Of a stretch of 64,000 bases of DNA, positions 35,309-43,685 are shown one piece after another. Below the pieces are notes generated by a model, which worked only from the letters and a program-made list of their open reading frames with translations, searched no databases and was not told where the DNA came from. The DNA comes from SB11 sp943370295 (GTDB taxonomy: Bacteria > Bacteroidota > Bacteroidia > UBA8524). The position numbers and the translations under genes were made by a program. Location: contig CALRQL020000007.1 of assembly GCA_943370295.1 (NCBI GenBank), positions 106,284-170,283 on the forward strand, given 5' to 3'. Within the stretch, counting starts at the first letter, position 1. Each line of letters starts with the position of its first letter.

Positions 35309-36214
35309 TTATAACAATTGTTTTTCGTTGATGTTTATTGTTTGCAGAGAATTAGCAGCCATTTGCTGCCTCATTTGTGCGGAGGTAAGCGTGCTGCCGT
35401 CGTGACTCCAGCCCGGTGGGCCAAACACGTACATAAGCTTATCTTTTAGTGATACGGGTTTCTTCACATCAGCCCATATTTTACCCCATTCTCCTAATAC
35501 CACACGGGGTATAAAAAAGGTATTCAGCTTTGTTGTAAGGCCGTACTCCACTTCATCAGTTTCCTCTGCGTATGTACCAAAAATTTTATCCCATATAATC
35601 AGCACCTGTCCCATGTTTTTATCAAGGTATTGCGGGTTGCTGCCATGGTGCACGCGGTGGTGCGAGGGGGTTACAAATATCTTTTCGTACCAGCCCAGTT
35701 TACCCACCAGTGTAGTATGCACAAAAAAGGCATACGCTTGGTTTACGGCGTAAATAAACATTACTTCTTGCCCTGTAAAACCTAAAAGGCCGCAAGGCAA
35801 AAAGAACAGATACCTGTACAAGGGCTGTAATACCGATGAACGCAGGGCTACCGAAAGATTAAACAAGTTGCTTGAGTGGTGGTTGGCGTGCACTGCCCAA
35901 AAGAAACGGCAATAATGTTCAACACGGTGCAGCCAGTAAAAGCAAAAGTCTTGTATCAAAAACACACCTACCCACCGTAGCACGGGGTTTTGTATGTGAA
36001 TGAGCGCGTAGTTTGCGGCTATGTAGTTAAGCACCCCAAAACACACGCCTATCATCAAAAAATCAAAACAAGCACCCAGTATGCCCAAGCCAAGATTGGT
36101 GAAAAAATCCTTTCCGCTATAAAGTCTTAGGTGGTGAAAATGACTGTAAAGCAATTCGCCTAATATAAAGACAGCATACAGTGGGGTGGTGATATAGACG
36201 AGGTACTCACTCAT
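35309..36214 (-). CDS. sterol desaturase/fatty acid hydroxylase family membrane protein
   Basis: A 301-residue membrane protein of the diiron fatty acid hydroxylase superfamily, with four to five hydrophobic segments. Histidine clusters coordinate the metal: HRVEHYCRFFWAVHANHHSS (about 103-122) supplies HxxxH-type and HxxHH-type boxes, and THSHHRVHHG-like PSHHRVHHGSNP (about 186-197) the third. Substrate unknown (a lipid or carotenoid is likely). The start is ATG 36214 (MSEYLVY), preferred over the in-frame 36226. First gene of the operon with the peroxiredoxin. Confidence 0.88.
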   Translation of the reverse strand: MSEYLVYITTPLYAVFILGELLYSHFHHLRLYSGKDFFTNLGLGILGACFDFLMIGVCFGVLNYIAANYALIHIQNPVLRWVGVFLIQDFCFYWLHRVEHYCRFFWAVHANHHSSNLFNLSVALRSSVLQPLYRYLFFLPCGLLGFTGQEVMFIYAVNQAYAFFVHTTLVGKLGWYEKIFVTPSHHRVHHGSNPQYLDKNMGQVLIIWDKIFGTYAEETDEVEYGLTTKLNTFFIPRVVLGEWGKIWADVKKPVSLKDKLMYVFGPPGWSHDGSTLTSAQMRQQMAANSLQTININEKQLL

Positions 36215-36223
36215 AAACAGGCG

Positions 36224-36253
36224 CAAAAATAACTATATTGCGGATTAATCAAG
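36224..36253 (-). promoter_or_regulatory. promoter of the hydroxylase-peroxiredoxin operon
   Basis: Minus-strand -7 TATTTTTG (36224-36231), 9 nt before ATG 36214, with CTTG (36250-36253) as a near-match to the -33 TTTG at an 18-bp spacing. Confidence 0.4.
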
Positions 36254-36285
36254 AAGATATACACTGCAATATCAACTTCTAAACT

Positions 36286-38694
36286 ATGAACCTAAGAAAA
36301 ACATACATCACATTGTTTTTTGCATGCATTGCATTTGGCCTAAAAGCGCAAGGAGGCTGCCGTTTTCACGGTAATTGGGATTTACTTGTCTCACAAAAAA
36401 AATCGGGCGCAGCAAACAAATTTGAGGTGCGTAAATACAGCATTAACCTTGATATACGTAATACATCAACCAAAACCATTAAGGGATATACCGATGTAAC
36501 CATCGTATCAAAGGAAAACGGACTTTCGACCATTAAACTCGATTTGCTGAAACTGACGGTAAACAAAATTTGGGCAGGTCCCGATTCTCTTACCTATTTA
36601 TACAACGATACCGCACTGTTGATTTCTCTTAAAACGCCTTTAAATACAAACGATAGTCAAGTAGTGCGTGTTGAATACGAGGGTAAGCCTCAAACCGATA
36701 AAAAATGGGGCGGGTTTTATTTTTCAGGGGTATATGCGTTTAACCTTGGAGTAGGTTTTGATGCCAATCCCCATAATTTTGGGCGGGTGTGGTTTCCTTG
36801 TGTAGATGAGTTTACCAGTCGCTCGTTGTATGAGTTTGTGATTACTACCGACGGTATCAACCGCGCCATGTGCAACGGCACATTGATAAACAGAATCGAC
36901 AATTTTGACGGTAGCACAACTTGGTACTGGCAATTAAACACACCCATACCTACTTACCTCGCTTCGGTGGCGGTGGCTCCTTACGGGGTAATCGAAGATT
37001 CGTATGCGGCTTTATCAGGCCCCACGCCAATTACATTGGCCGCACACCCCAATGATACCGCTAAAATGAAGGCATCGTTTGCCAATCTAAAAGGAGCATT
37101 TGAAGGATTTGAAAAATGGTACGGCCCTCATCGTTTTGAACGGGTAGGATTTAATGCAGTGCCTTTTAACGGTGGAGCAATGGAGCATGCTACCAATATT
37201 GCATACCCGCTGTTTGCCATTGACGGCACGTTAAGTCAGGAAACGTTGATGGCTCATGAGTTTGCCCACCATTGGTGGGGTGATAATACCACCTGCCGTA
37301 CCCAAGAAGATATGTGGTTGAATGAGGGATGGGCATCGTACTCTGAAAAGTTGTTTTTAGAACACATTTACGGCAAAAAACGGTACGACGAGGCTATAAT
37401 GGACAATCACTTTGAGGTATTGCGCCGTGCCCATTTAACCGATGGACAACCCTGGCCCGTGAGTGGTGTTCCCCATGCCTACACGTACGGCGACCACGTG
37501 TATAAGAAAGGGGCAAGCGTAGTACACAGTTTACGCGGCTACATGGGCGATGCTGATTTTATGGCAGGTATCAAAGCATTTCAGAATGTAAAAAAACTTT
37601 CGGATGTAAACAGCGAGGATTTAAAAACCACATTGCAAGCACATACATCGGCCAACCTTACTGCGTTTTTTGATAATTGGGTATATACAGCAGGATTCAC
37701 GGCATTTTCAGCGTATATAACCAATACCGTGCAAAACGGCAGCAACTATACCTGCACTGCAAAAGTGAACCAGCAATTACGCTTTACCAATAAATTGTAC
37801 AAGGATGTGCCTTTGGTGGTATCCTTTATCAGTGATAAGGGCGATGTATATAATCTACCTATAAAACTAAACCTTGCCGATACCCAAGTGATAGCCACCA
37901 TGCCTTTTGCCCCTAAAATGGTGGTTACCGACCGTGAAGCAAGACTTAGCGATGCGGTTACCGAAAGCGAGCTTTGGGTGAAAAGTAACTCAGGGTATTA
38001 TTTTAACGGCACGTTTTTGAATGTGGTTGTAAACGCAAATGCTTTGGCTGATAGCGCGTTGATGCGTGTTGAACACCACTGGACGGCTCCGGTAAGCGGA
38101 GCAATACCCTATCCTAACTTATATGCTTCGGGCAGCAGGTATTGGCGCATATCAGGCACATGGAATGATACCATACTAAACGCAACAACAATATTGCAGT
38201 ATGATGGCAGCACGCCCGGCGGATTTACGAGCGGTTGGTTGGATAATGACTTGATAAAAACCACTGAGGACAGTTTGGTGTTGCTTTACCGTCCCGACCC
38301 AAGAAGCGCATGGGTTATATACCCTCACTACACAATCACAACGGGTAACAAATTGGATAAACGCGGAAATATTACCTTAAACGGAATTAAAAAAGGGGAG
38401 TACGTGTTTGCCATGTTTGATAAAACATTGGGCGGAATAACTAACCCTGAGGAAATAAAGGATAGTAAACTAAACATTTACCCAAACCCTACCGACGGGC
38501 AGGTGAAAATTGAGTTTGACGATGTGTACAACAAACAACAATTATTGATAACAGATAATGCAGGACGCAAGGTTGAGGAAGTGGTTCTGTATCCCGGTCA
38601 AAACTTTGTTGAAGTTGATACTGAGGAGTGGGCGGCAGGCATTTACTACGTAAACTTAGGTAAACACCTAAGCAAGAAATTGGTGGTGAAGTAA
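36286..38694 (+). CDS. secreted M1 family aminopeptidase with T9SS sorting domain
   Basis: An 802-residue secreted metallopeptidase. Signal peptide 1-21 (ends LKAQ). The gluzincin zinc site is intact: HEFAHH with His324, Glu325 and His328, and the third ligand Glu347 (NEGW). The exopeptidase motif reads GGAMEHA in place of GxMEN, and the catalytic Tyr lies in YKKGASVVH about 60 residues after the third ligand. After the catalytic part (to about 500) come beta domains and a type A T9SS C-terminal domain (LNIYPNPTDGQ ... KKLVVK, about 725-802). It cleaves peptides at the cell surface or outside. Confidence 0.93.
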   Translation: MNLRKTYITLFFACIAFGLKAQGGCRFHGNWDLLVSQKKSGAANKFEVRKYSINLDIRNTSTKTIKGYTDVTIVSKENGLSTIKLDLLKLTVNKIWAGPDSLTYLYNDTALLISLKTPLNTNDSQVVRVEYEGKPQTDKKWGGFYFSGVYAFNLGVGFDANPHNFGRVWFPCVDEFTSRSLYEFVITTDGINRAMCNGTLINRIDNFDGSTTWYWQLNTPIPTYLASVAVAPYGVIEDSYAALSGPTPITLAAHPNDTAKMKASFANLKGAFEGFEKWYGPHRFERVGFNAVPFNGGAMEHATNIAYPLFAIDGTLSQETLMAHEFAHHWWGDNTTCRTQEDMWLNEGWASYSEKLFLEHIYGKKRYDEAIMDNHFEVLRRAHLTDGQPWPVSGVPHAYTYGDHVYKKGASVVHSLRGYMGDADFMAGIKAFQNVKKLSDVNSEDLKTTLQAHTSANLTAFFDNWVYTAGFTAFSAYITNTVQNGSNYTCTAKVNQQLRFTNKLYKDVPLVVSFISDKGDVYNLPIKLNLADTQVIATMPFAPKMVVTDREARLSDAVTESELWVKSNSGYYFNGTFLNVVVNANALADSALMRVEHHWTAPVSGAIPYPNLYASGSRYWRISGTWNDTILNATTILQYDGSTPGGFTSGWLDNDLIKTTEDSLVLLYRPDPRSAWVIYPHYTITTGNKLDKRGNITLNGIKKGEYVFAMFDKTLGGITNPEEIKDSKLNIYPNPTDGQVKIEFDDVYNKQQLLITDNAGRKVEEVVLYPGQNFVEVDTEEWAAGIYYVNLGKHLSKKLVVK

Positions 38695-38721
38695 TGGCCA
38701 ACTAAGAATATTCGGGTAATA

Positions 38722-38946
38722 GGGTTGAAACCCCATTCTGTTAAAATTACAAAGCGAAGCAGGACTTAAGTCCTGCTTCGCTTTGTAATTAAAGAGCGGT
38801 AGGTTTTAACCTGCTGCAACATTATCTTAATATAAATTATTAATGGCTTTGGTAATAACGTTATGAATGGTTTTAAACCATTCATAACAAAACCTAATAA
38901 AAGAGGCGGGCTTTATGCCCGTCGGGGTAGTAGGGTTTAACCTACT
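38722..38946. repeat. palindromic hairpin-module array, copy 2
   Basis: Six hairpins in 225 bp: 38722-38733 (GGGTTGAAACCC), 38745-38790 (perfect 46-bp palindrome, core GGACTTAAGTCC), 38796-38817 (stem around TT), 38860-38888 (perfect 29-bp palindrome around GGTTTTAAACC), 38905-38923 (GGCGGGC-TTTAT-GCCCGTC) and 38929-38946 (AGTAGG...CCTACT). The array fills the gap between two convergent genes, beginning 28 bp after the M1 peptidase stop. Confidence 0.85.
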
Positions 38947-38961
38947 AAGAAGCCTTACGTC

Positions 38962-39588
38962 TTATTTGTTTAACGAATACTTTAGGTTCACACTCAATAG
39001 GTTATTGTACAAGCCGAGGATAACCCGTGAAAACCCGTTATCAGTAAAGATGGTTCGGTTATCACCTTTTGCCAAGGATGAAATGGTGTACTGCCACCGT
39101 AATTGGGCAGCCAGTTTTTTATTGATAGGGTAGGATAGACCCAACAAAATACCTGTTTCAAAAGGTTTTAGTTTGGTTTTATAATCGCGTATTCCGGCAA
39201 AGTCTTCCACTTTTGCACCCAATAAATAACCTCCCGTCAACCCAAACTGACCGGTAAACTTTTTATAAGTAAACCCGCCGTACACAGGCACTTCAATATA
39301 ATTCAGCTTAAATTTATCAAAGGCAAACGTAGCGGCAATATTGTTTTCGTCAATTTGGCGCAAAGCCCCCTTTTGGGAGTACAAAAACTCAATCCCGGCC
39401 GACCATTTATCATTAAACGGGTAACTTACCCAAATACCGCCATTAATACCCGCTTTGTGATAGCCCGAAAGCATATCGCCATCTAACTGGCTTAGGTTTA
39501 GTCCGCCCGAAAAACCACCCTCAAATTTTTGAGCATTGGCGGCAAGCGCAACACATACAAACCATACAAGGGCACTTAGTTTTTTCAT
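38962..39588 (-). CDS. outer-membrane beta-barrel protein (PorT-like)
   Basis: A 208-residue protein with signal peptide 1-19 (ends ANAQ) and alternating beta strands throughout (FEGGFSGGLNLSQL, AGINGGIWVSYPF, WSAGIEFLYSQKG ... LLSVNLKYSLNK), matching the outer-membrane beta-barrel family (PF13568-like) common in Bacteroidetes. Terminal residues end in a typical barrel strand. Its ATG overlaps the stop of hutH by 4 bp, so it is co-transcribed with histidine ammonia-lyase. Function unknown. Confidence 0.85.
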   Translation of the reverse strand: MKKLSALVWFVCVALAANAQKFEGGFSGGLNLSQLDGDMLSGYHKAGINGGIWVSYPFNDKWSAGIEFLYSQKGALRQIDENNIAATFAFDKFKLNYIEVPVYGGFTYKKFTGQFGLTGGYLLGAKVEDFAGIRDYKTKLKPFETGILLGLSYPINKKLAAQLRWQYTISSLAKGDNRTIFTDNGFSRVILGLYNNLLSVNLKYSLNK

Positions 39589-41066
39589 TTTTGTAAAAAT
39601 TTCACACTGGCATCAATATGTGGGTGCATGTAGCTATCTTCTTCAATAAACGGAACCACCTTGCGATAGTTTTCATAAATTTTTTCAATAGTATCTGCTG
39701 ATTTTAGCCCGCTTATTTTCTTACGCAAATCCAGTGCCTGCATAGCAGTAAACAGTTCAATACCTAAAATCCTTTCTAAGTTTTGCACCACACGGTATGC
39801 TTTGGTAGCAGCATTAGCCCCCATGCTCACGTGGTCTTCTTGTCCGTTTGATGATACAATACTATCAACCGATGCAGGCGAGCAAAGTTGTTTGTTTTGG
39901 CTTACAATGCTTGCGGCAGTGTATTGCGGAATCATAAATCCTGAGTTGATACCAGGACGGGTTACCAAAAACGGTGGCAAATCACGCTGGCCGCTGATTA
40001 ACAAATACGTACGGCGTTCGCTGATGCTTCCCAATTCAGCAAGGGCAATGGCAAGGTAATCCAATACCAATGCCAGCGGCTGCCCGTGAAAATTACCGCC
40101 CGAAATAATAGTATCATCCTCAGGGAAAGCCAAGGGATTATCAGTTACAGAGTTTATTTCGGTATGCACTACGTGTTTCACGTGCGAAATAGCATCCTTG
40201 CTGGCGCCGTGTACTTGCGGGATACAACGGAACGAGTAAGGGTCTTGTACTGCTTTATCGGGTGAATTGGTAATTGCACTGTCTTTCAACAACTCATTAA
40301 AATAAGTTGAAGTATGCAGGTGGCCTGCATGCGGGCGCACACGTGCAATGCGGGTATCAAACGCTTTTAGGTTACCGTTAAATGCTTCAAACGAGGTAGC
40401 AGCAATTGTATCGGCCCACAGGGTAAGCATTTCGGTTTTTAGCAAGCACCACACTGCGTAAGCACTCATAAACTGTGTGCCGTTTATCAATGCAAGCCCT
40501 TCCTTGGCTTGCAATTCAATATTGGGCTTGCCTATAATTTTATTGGCCTCGGCACCGTGAAGTTTTTCACCTTTATAATAAATCTGGCCTTCGCCCAGCA
40601 ACGGCAAGCATAGGTGAGCTAGAGGAGCCAAATCTCCTGAAGCTCCCAGCGAACCTTGTTGGTACACTACGGGATAAATGCCGGCATTATAATAATCCAG
40701 CAAACGTTGCACTGTTTCAAGCTGAACCCCCGAGTTTCCATAGCTGAGCGATTGTGCTTTTAGCAGCAACATCAGCTTCACAACGTCTTGGGGCACCTCG
40801 TCGCCCGTTCCGCAGGCGTGTGACAGTAACAGGTTACGTTGCAAACGGCCTAAAGAATCAGTATCAATATGTACGTTATACAACGAGCCGAAACCGGTAT
40901 TTATACCATATATAGGGCCACTATCACCTTTTACTTTATTATCAATAAAGGCACGGCAGTTGGCAATGCGCTGCTTGCTTTTTTCTGATAATTCAACAGT
41001 TTCACCGCTTAAAACGGCTTTGTAAATCTCTTCTAAGGTGATGATTTCTTTAATTATATGGCCCAC
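39585..41066 (-). CDS. hutH: histidine ammonia-lyase
   Basis: A 493-residue cytoplasmic enzyme that removes ammonia from histidine to give urocanate, the first step of the Hut pathway. The MIO cofactor tripeptide Ala-Ser-Gly is at 142-144 within GSLGASGDLAPLAHL. Other family blocks: YGINTGFGSLYNV, QDPYSFRCIPQVHGASKDAI and NFHGQPLAL. Length is normal. The start is GTG at 41066. No hutU, hutI or hutG genes are present nearby; the only partner is the overlapping barrel gene. hisS lies upstream, separated by a repeat. Confidence 0.94.
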   Translation of the reverse strand: MGHIIKEIITLEEIYKAVLSGETVELSEKSKQRIANCRAFIDNKVKGDSGPIYGINTGFGSLYNVHIDTDSLGRLQRNLLLSHACGTGDEVPQDVVKLMLLLKAQSLSYGNSGVQLETVQRLLDYYNAGIYPVVYQQGSLGASGDLAPLAHLCLPLLGEGQIYYKGEKLHGAEANKIIGKPNIELQAKEGLALINGTQFMSAYAVWCLLKTEMLTLWADTIAATSFEAFNGNLKAFDTRIARVRPHAGHLHTSTYFNELLKDSAITNSPDKAVQDPYSFRCIPQVHGASKDAISHVKHVVHTEINSVTDNPLAFPEDDTIISGGNFHGQPLALVLDYLAIALAELGSISERRTYLLISGQRDLPPFLVTRPGINSGFMIPQYTAASIVSQNKQLCSPASVDSIVSSNGQEDHVSMGANAATKAYRVVQNLERILGIELFTAMQALDLRKKISGLKSADTIEKIYENYRKVVPFIEEDSYMHPHIDASVKFLQK

Positions 41067-41101
41067 GTGTTTGTGTATTTTATGATTTAATTATAAGTGT
41101 C

Positions 41102-41158
41102 CTTCGGCAAGCTTAGGATGTATTTCGGCAAGCTCAGGATTACCTGAGCCTGTCGAAG
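41102..41158. repeat. dispersed CTTCGGCAAGCTCAGGA repeat, two direct and one inverted unit
   Basis: CTTCGGCAAGCTTAGGA (41102-41118) and TTTCGGCAAGCTCAGGA (41123-41139) are followed by an inverted unit CCTGAGCCTGTCGAAG (41143-41158), which pairs with the second unit into a hairpin directly after the hisS stop codon. It could end the hisS transcript; there is no T-run. Confidence 0.65.
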
Positions 41159-41161
41159 AAG

Positions 41162-42529
41162 TTAATCCCCGATTATCATATCGATAATACCGTCAATGTC
41201 TATACTTTGCTGGTTGCCTGTGTGCAGGTTTTTAAATGCCAATTGTCCGTTTTGCATTTCGCTTTCGCCAATAATTACAGCGTACGCTATTTTATTGGCG
41301 TTGGCAAAATCTAACTGCTTTTTAAGTTTTGCAGCACTTGGGTACACCTCTGTGTTTATGCCTGCTTTGCGTGCTTTGGCCGCCAGCGGCAAGGCATACG
41401 TAAGGGCTTCATCCGTCATGCAGCAAAACAGCAACTGGGTAAAGGAGTTGGTTGTGTTGGGGAACAAATTAAGTTCTTCCATCACATCGTAAATCCGATC
41501 TGCCCCAAACGATATTCCTACGCCCGACATACCTTTCAAACCAAAAATACCTGTAAGGTCGTCGTAGCGGCCACCGCCGCCAATGCTGCCCATTTTAGCA
41601 TCGTTGGCACTTACTTCAAAAATTGCCCCTGTGTAATAGTTAAGACCGCGGGCAAGTGTAAGGTCTATTTTTAGTTTACCGAAATCAAAACCGGTGGCTT
41701 GCAGGTAGGTGAAAACCGTTTCAAGCTCCTGTACCCCTTTTTTGCCCTCGCTACCATCGGCAAATAAGGTATTTAGGTAGGCAACCGTTTGGTGATTATC
41801 ACCTTCAAACCCTAAAATTTCAGCCGCTTTTTCTATTTGTTGTGACGAGAAACCACGGTCGGTTAGTTCTGTTTTAACACCGTCCATACCAATTTTATCC
41901 AGCTTATCGATGGCTACTGTTAAATCGGTAAGTTTATTTTCAACACCTAATAATTGGGCTATACCCATTAGCACCTTACGGTTGTTTATTTTAATGGTAA
42001 CGTTAATCCCAAGCTTTTCAAATGCCTCGGCGTATATCAGTACCAAATCAGCTTCGTTTATCAGCGAATCAGACCCGATAATATCAGCATCGCATTGGTA
42101 AAACTCACGGTAGCGGCCTCTTTGGGGACGGTCGGCTCTCCATACAGGCTGCATTTGGTAGCGGCGAAACGGGAACGAAAGCTTGCTTTGGTTCATCACT
42201 ACAAAGCGGGCAAAAGGAACGGTAAGGTCGTATCTCAAGCCTTTTTCAGCAATCTTTGATACCAACTTGTTGCTGTTCTTTTCGGCCCATTGTGCATCAT
42301 CTACCTTGCCGGCATAATCTCCCGAATTAAGGATTTTAAACAGCAGTTTATCCCCCTCGTCACCGTACTTGCCTGTAAGCGTGCTAAGGTTCTCCATACT
42401 TGGGGTTTCAATGGGTTTAAAGCCATATTTTACAAACACACTCTCAATGGTGCTGAAAATATAACGGCGTTTAACCACCTCTGCGGGGCTAAAATCACGG
42501 GTTCCTGAGGGTATAGATGGTTTTTGCAT
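41162..42529 (-). CDS. hisS: histidyl-tRNA synthetase
   Basis: A 455-residue class II aminoacyl-tRNA synthetase that charges tRNA-His. The N-terminus PSIPSGTRDFSPAEVVKRRY is typical of HisRS; class II motif 2 lies in FRRYQMQPVWRADRPQRGRYREFYQCD; HisRS-specific RGLNYYTGAIFEV and the C-terminal anticodon-binding domain (about 355-455) are present. Length agrees with Bacteroidetes HisRS. ATG 42529. Single gene. Confidence 0.96.
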   Translation of the reverse strand: MQKPSIPSGTRDFSPAEVVKRRYIFSTIESVFVKYGFKPIETPSMENLSTLTGKYGDEGDKLLFKILNSGDYAGKVDDAQWAEKNSNKLVSKIAEKGLRYDLTVPFARFVVMNQSKLSFPFRRYQMQPVWRADRPQRGRYREFYQCDADIIGSDSLINEADLVLIYAEAFEKLGINVTIKINNRKVLMGIAQLLGVENKLTDLTVAIDKLDKIGMDGVKTELTDRGFSSQQIEKAAEILGFEGDNHQTVAYLNTLFADGSEGKKGVQELETVFTYLQATGFDFGKLKIDLTLARGLNYYTGAIFEVSANDAKMGSIGGGGRYDDLTGIFGLKGMSGVGISFGADRIYDVMEELNLFPNTTNSFTQLLFCCMTDEALTYALPLAAKARKAGINTEVYPSAAKLKKQLDFANANKIAYAVIIGESEMQNGQLAFKNLHTGNQQSIDIDGIIDMIIGD

Positions 42530-42539
42530 GATGTGGCTG

Positions 42540-42547
42540 CAAAAGTA
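42540..42547 (-). promoter_or_regulatory. -7 promoter element TAnnTTTG
   Basis: TACTTTTG on the minus strand, 10 nt before the hisS start. No -33 TTTG at normal distance. Confidence 0.35.
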
Positions 42548-42666
42548 ATCAATAATGTAAAAAACGCTTTAGAACGTTTTTTAAAAGCACTCCGTCTATC
42601 ACAACATTAAATCATATACGTTTTTGTACTTTTACATAAATTTTTAACACCATTGAACTTTTACCT

Positions 42667-43527
42667 ATGAAAAAAATACTACTTACTGTAGCGTCTGCTG
42701 TTTTGTTGTTTGCAGCTTGTAAGAAAGAAGATAACAAAACCAACCCTGAGCCTAACCCCGGTGGTAATGGAAACAACAACCCACCACAAGAAATTGTAGT
42801 ACCTGAAACTAACGTTTCACTGGTGAACAAACTTACAGGTTCGCTATGTGGCCCTTGCGGCTCATGGGGCTGGCAAGGTTTTGAGCAAATTATGAGTTAC
42901 AATGGTAAAAATGCTGTTTACATGGGTACCTACAGCCAAAATTTTGTGGCACAATTGTTTATTACACAAGTAGCTACGGATATGGATGCTATGTTTAGGA
43001 GCGAAGGTTACCCTACGTTTGTGGCTAACGGAACAGCTATGCTTGACCGCGCTACTAATGTGAATATTGAAGGTGAGCTTGATAAAGTGGATGCGGCCAT
43101 TGCTGCTCACACTGCATCACCTGTATATGTAAACAGCGGTTTGAGGGTATCTGACAGTGCAAACATTATGACTGTTGAAACCCGTACTAAGTTTTTCCAA
43201 GAGGTAGGCGGCGACTTATACCTTGCTGTTTACTTAACTGAAGATAAAGTGAAGGGGTATCAATCAGGCCACAACGATGGTGCAAACACCATTCATCACC
43301 ACGTGTTAAGGGCTGCCGGTAAATTGGATGGTTCAAGCAAAGCTGAGTCTTTCGGTTATAAAATCAATACTTCAAGCACTACCGCCGCAAACACCGTGTT
43401 GGATAACAAATTTACTTTTGATATCAGCGGTTACAACAAAGAAAACCTTGAAGCTACTGTGGTAGTTTGGCGTAAAGTGGGTGTGCGTTACAAATTTATT
43501 AACGCATACAGCAATAAAATTCAATAA
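42667..43527 (+). CDS. Omp28-like lipoprotein with CxxC
   Basis: A 286-residue lipoprotein; lipobox FAAC (Cys18), then a Pro/Asn/Gly-rich linker (about 24-42), then an Omp28-type thioredoxin-like domain with LTGSLCGPCGSWGW (Cys61, Cys64: a CGPC active-site pair). HHHVLRAA and FDISGYNKENLEATVVVW match the C-terminal beta part of the family. It shares its layout with the protein at 28416. Likely outer-membrane-anchored with thiol chemistry or thiol-derived structure. Monocistronic, followed by a terminator. Confidence 0.85.
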   Translation: MKKILLTVASAVLLFAACKKEDNKTNPEPNPGGNGNNNPPQEIVVPETNVSLVNKLTGSLCGPCGSWGWQGFEQIMSYNGKNAVYMGTYSQNFVAQLFITQVATDMDAMFRSEGYPTFVANGTAMLDRATNVNIEGELDKVDAAIAAHTASPVYVNSGLRVSDSANIMTVETRTKFFQEVGGDLYLAVYLTEDKVKGYQSGHNDGANTIHHHVLRAAGKLDGSSKAESFGYKINTSSTTAANTVLDNKFTFDISGYNKENLEATVVVWRKVGVRYKFINAYSNKIQ

Positions 43528-43551
43528 TACGGCTATCGCTAAAAAATATGC

Positions 43552-43588
43552 AAAGGCGCAAAGGCTACAAGCTTTTGCGCCTTTTTCA
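43552..43588 (+). terminator. rho-independent terminator
   Basis: Long stem: AAAGGCGCAAA (from 43552) pairs with TTTGCGCCTTT-type sequence ending near 43585, small inner loop around CTACAAG, then a T-run. It ends the Omp28-like transcript. Confidence 0.8.
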
Positions 43589-43634
43589 CTTTTATTACCT
43601 TTAGTAAGGATTAACTTTTAACTAAGAGGCTATT

Positions 43635-43669
43635 TTTGGCAACGATTTTGAATGTTAGGTGTATTTTTG
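43635..43669 (+). promoter_or_regulatory. promoter of the ArnT/PMT-like gene
   Basis: -33 TTTG (43635-43638) and -7 TATTTTTG (43662-43669) with a 23-bp spacing, 16 nt before the TTG start at 43686. A second exact -7 match, TATTTTTG, begins at 43631. Confidence 0.5.
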
Positions 43670-43685
43670 ACCAAATTTTTAAGTT

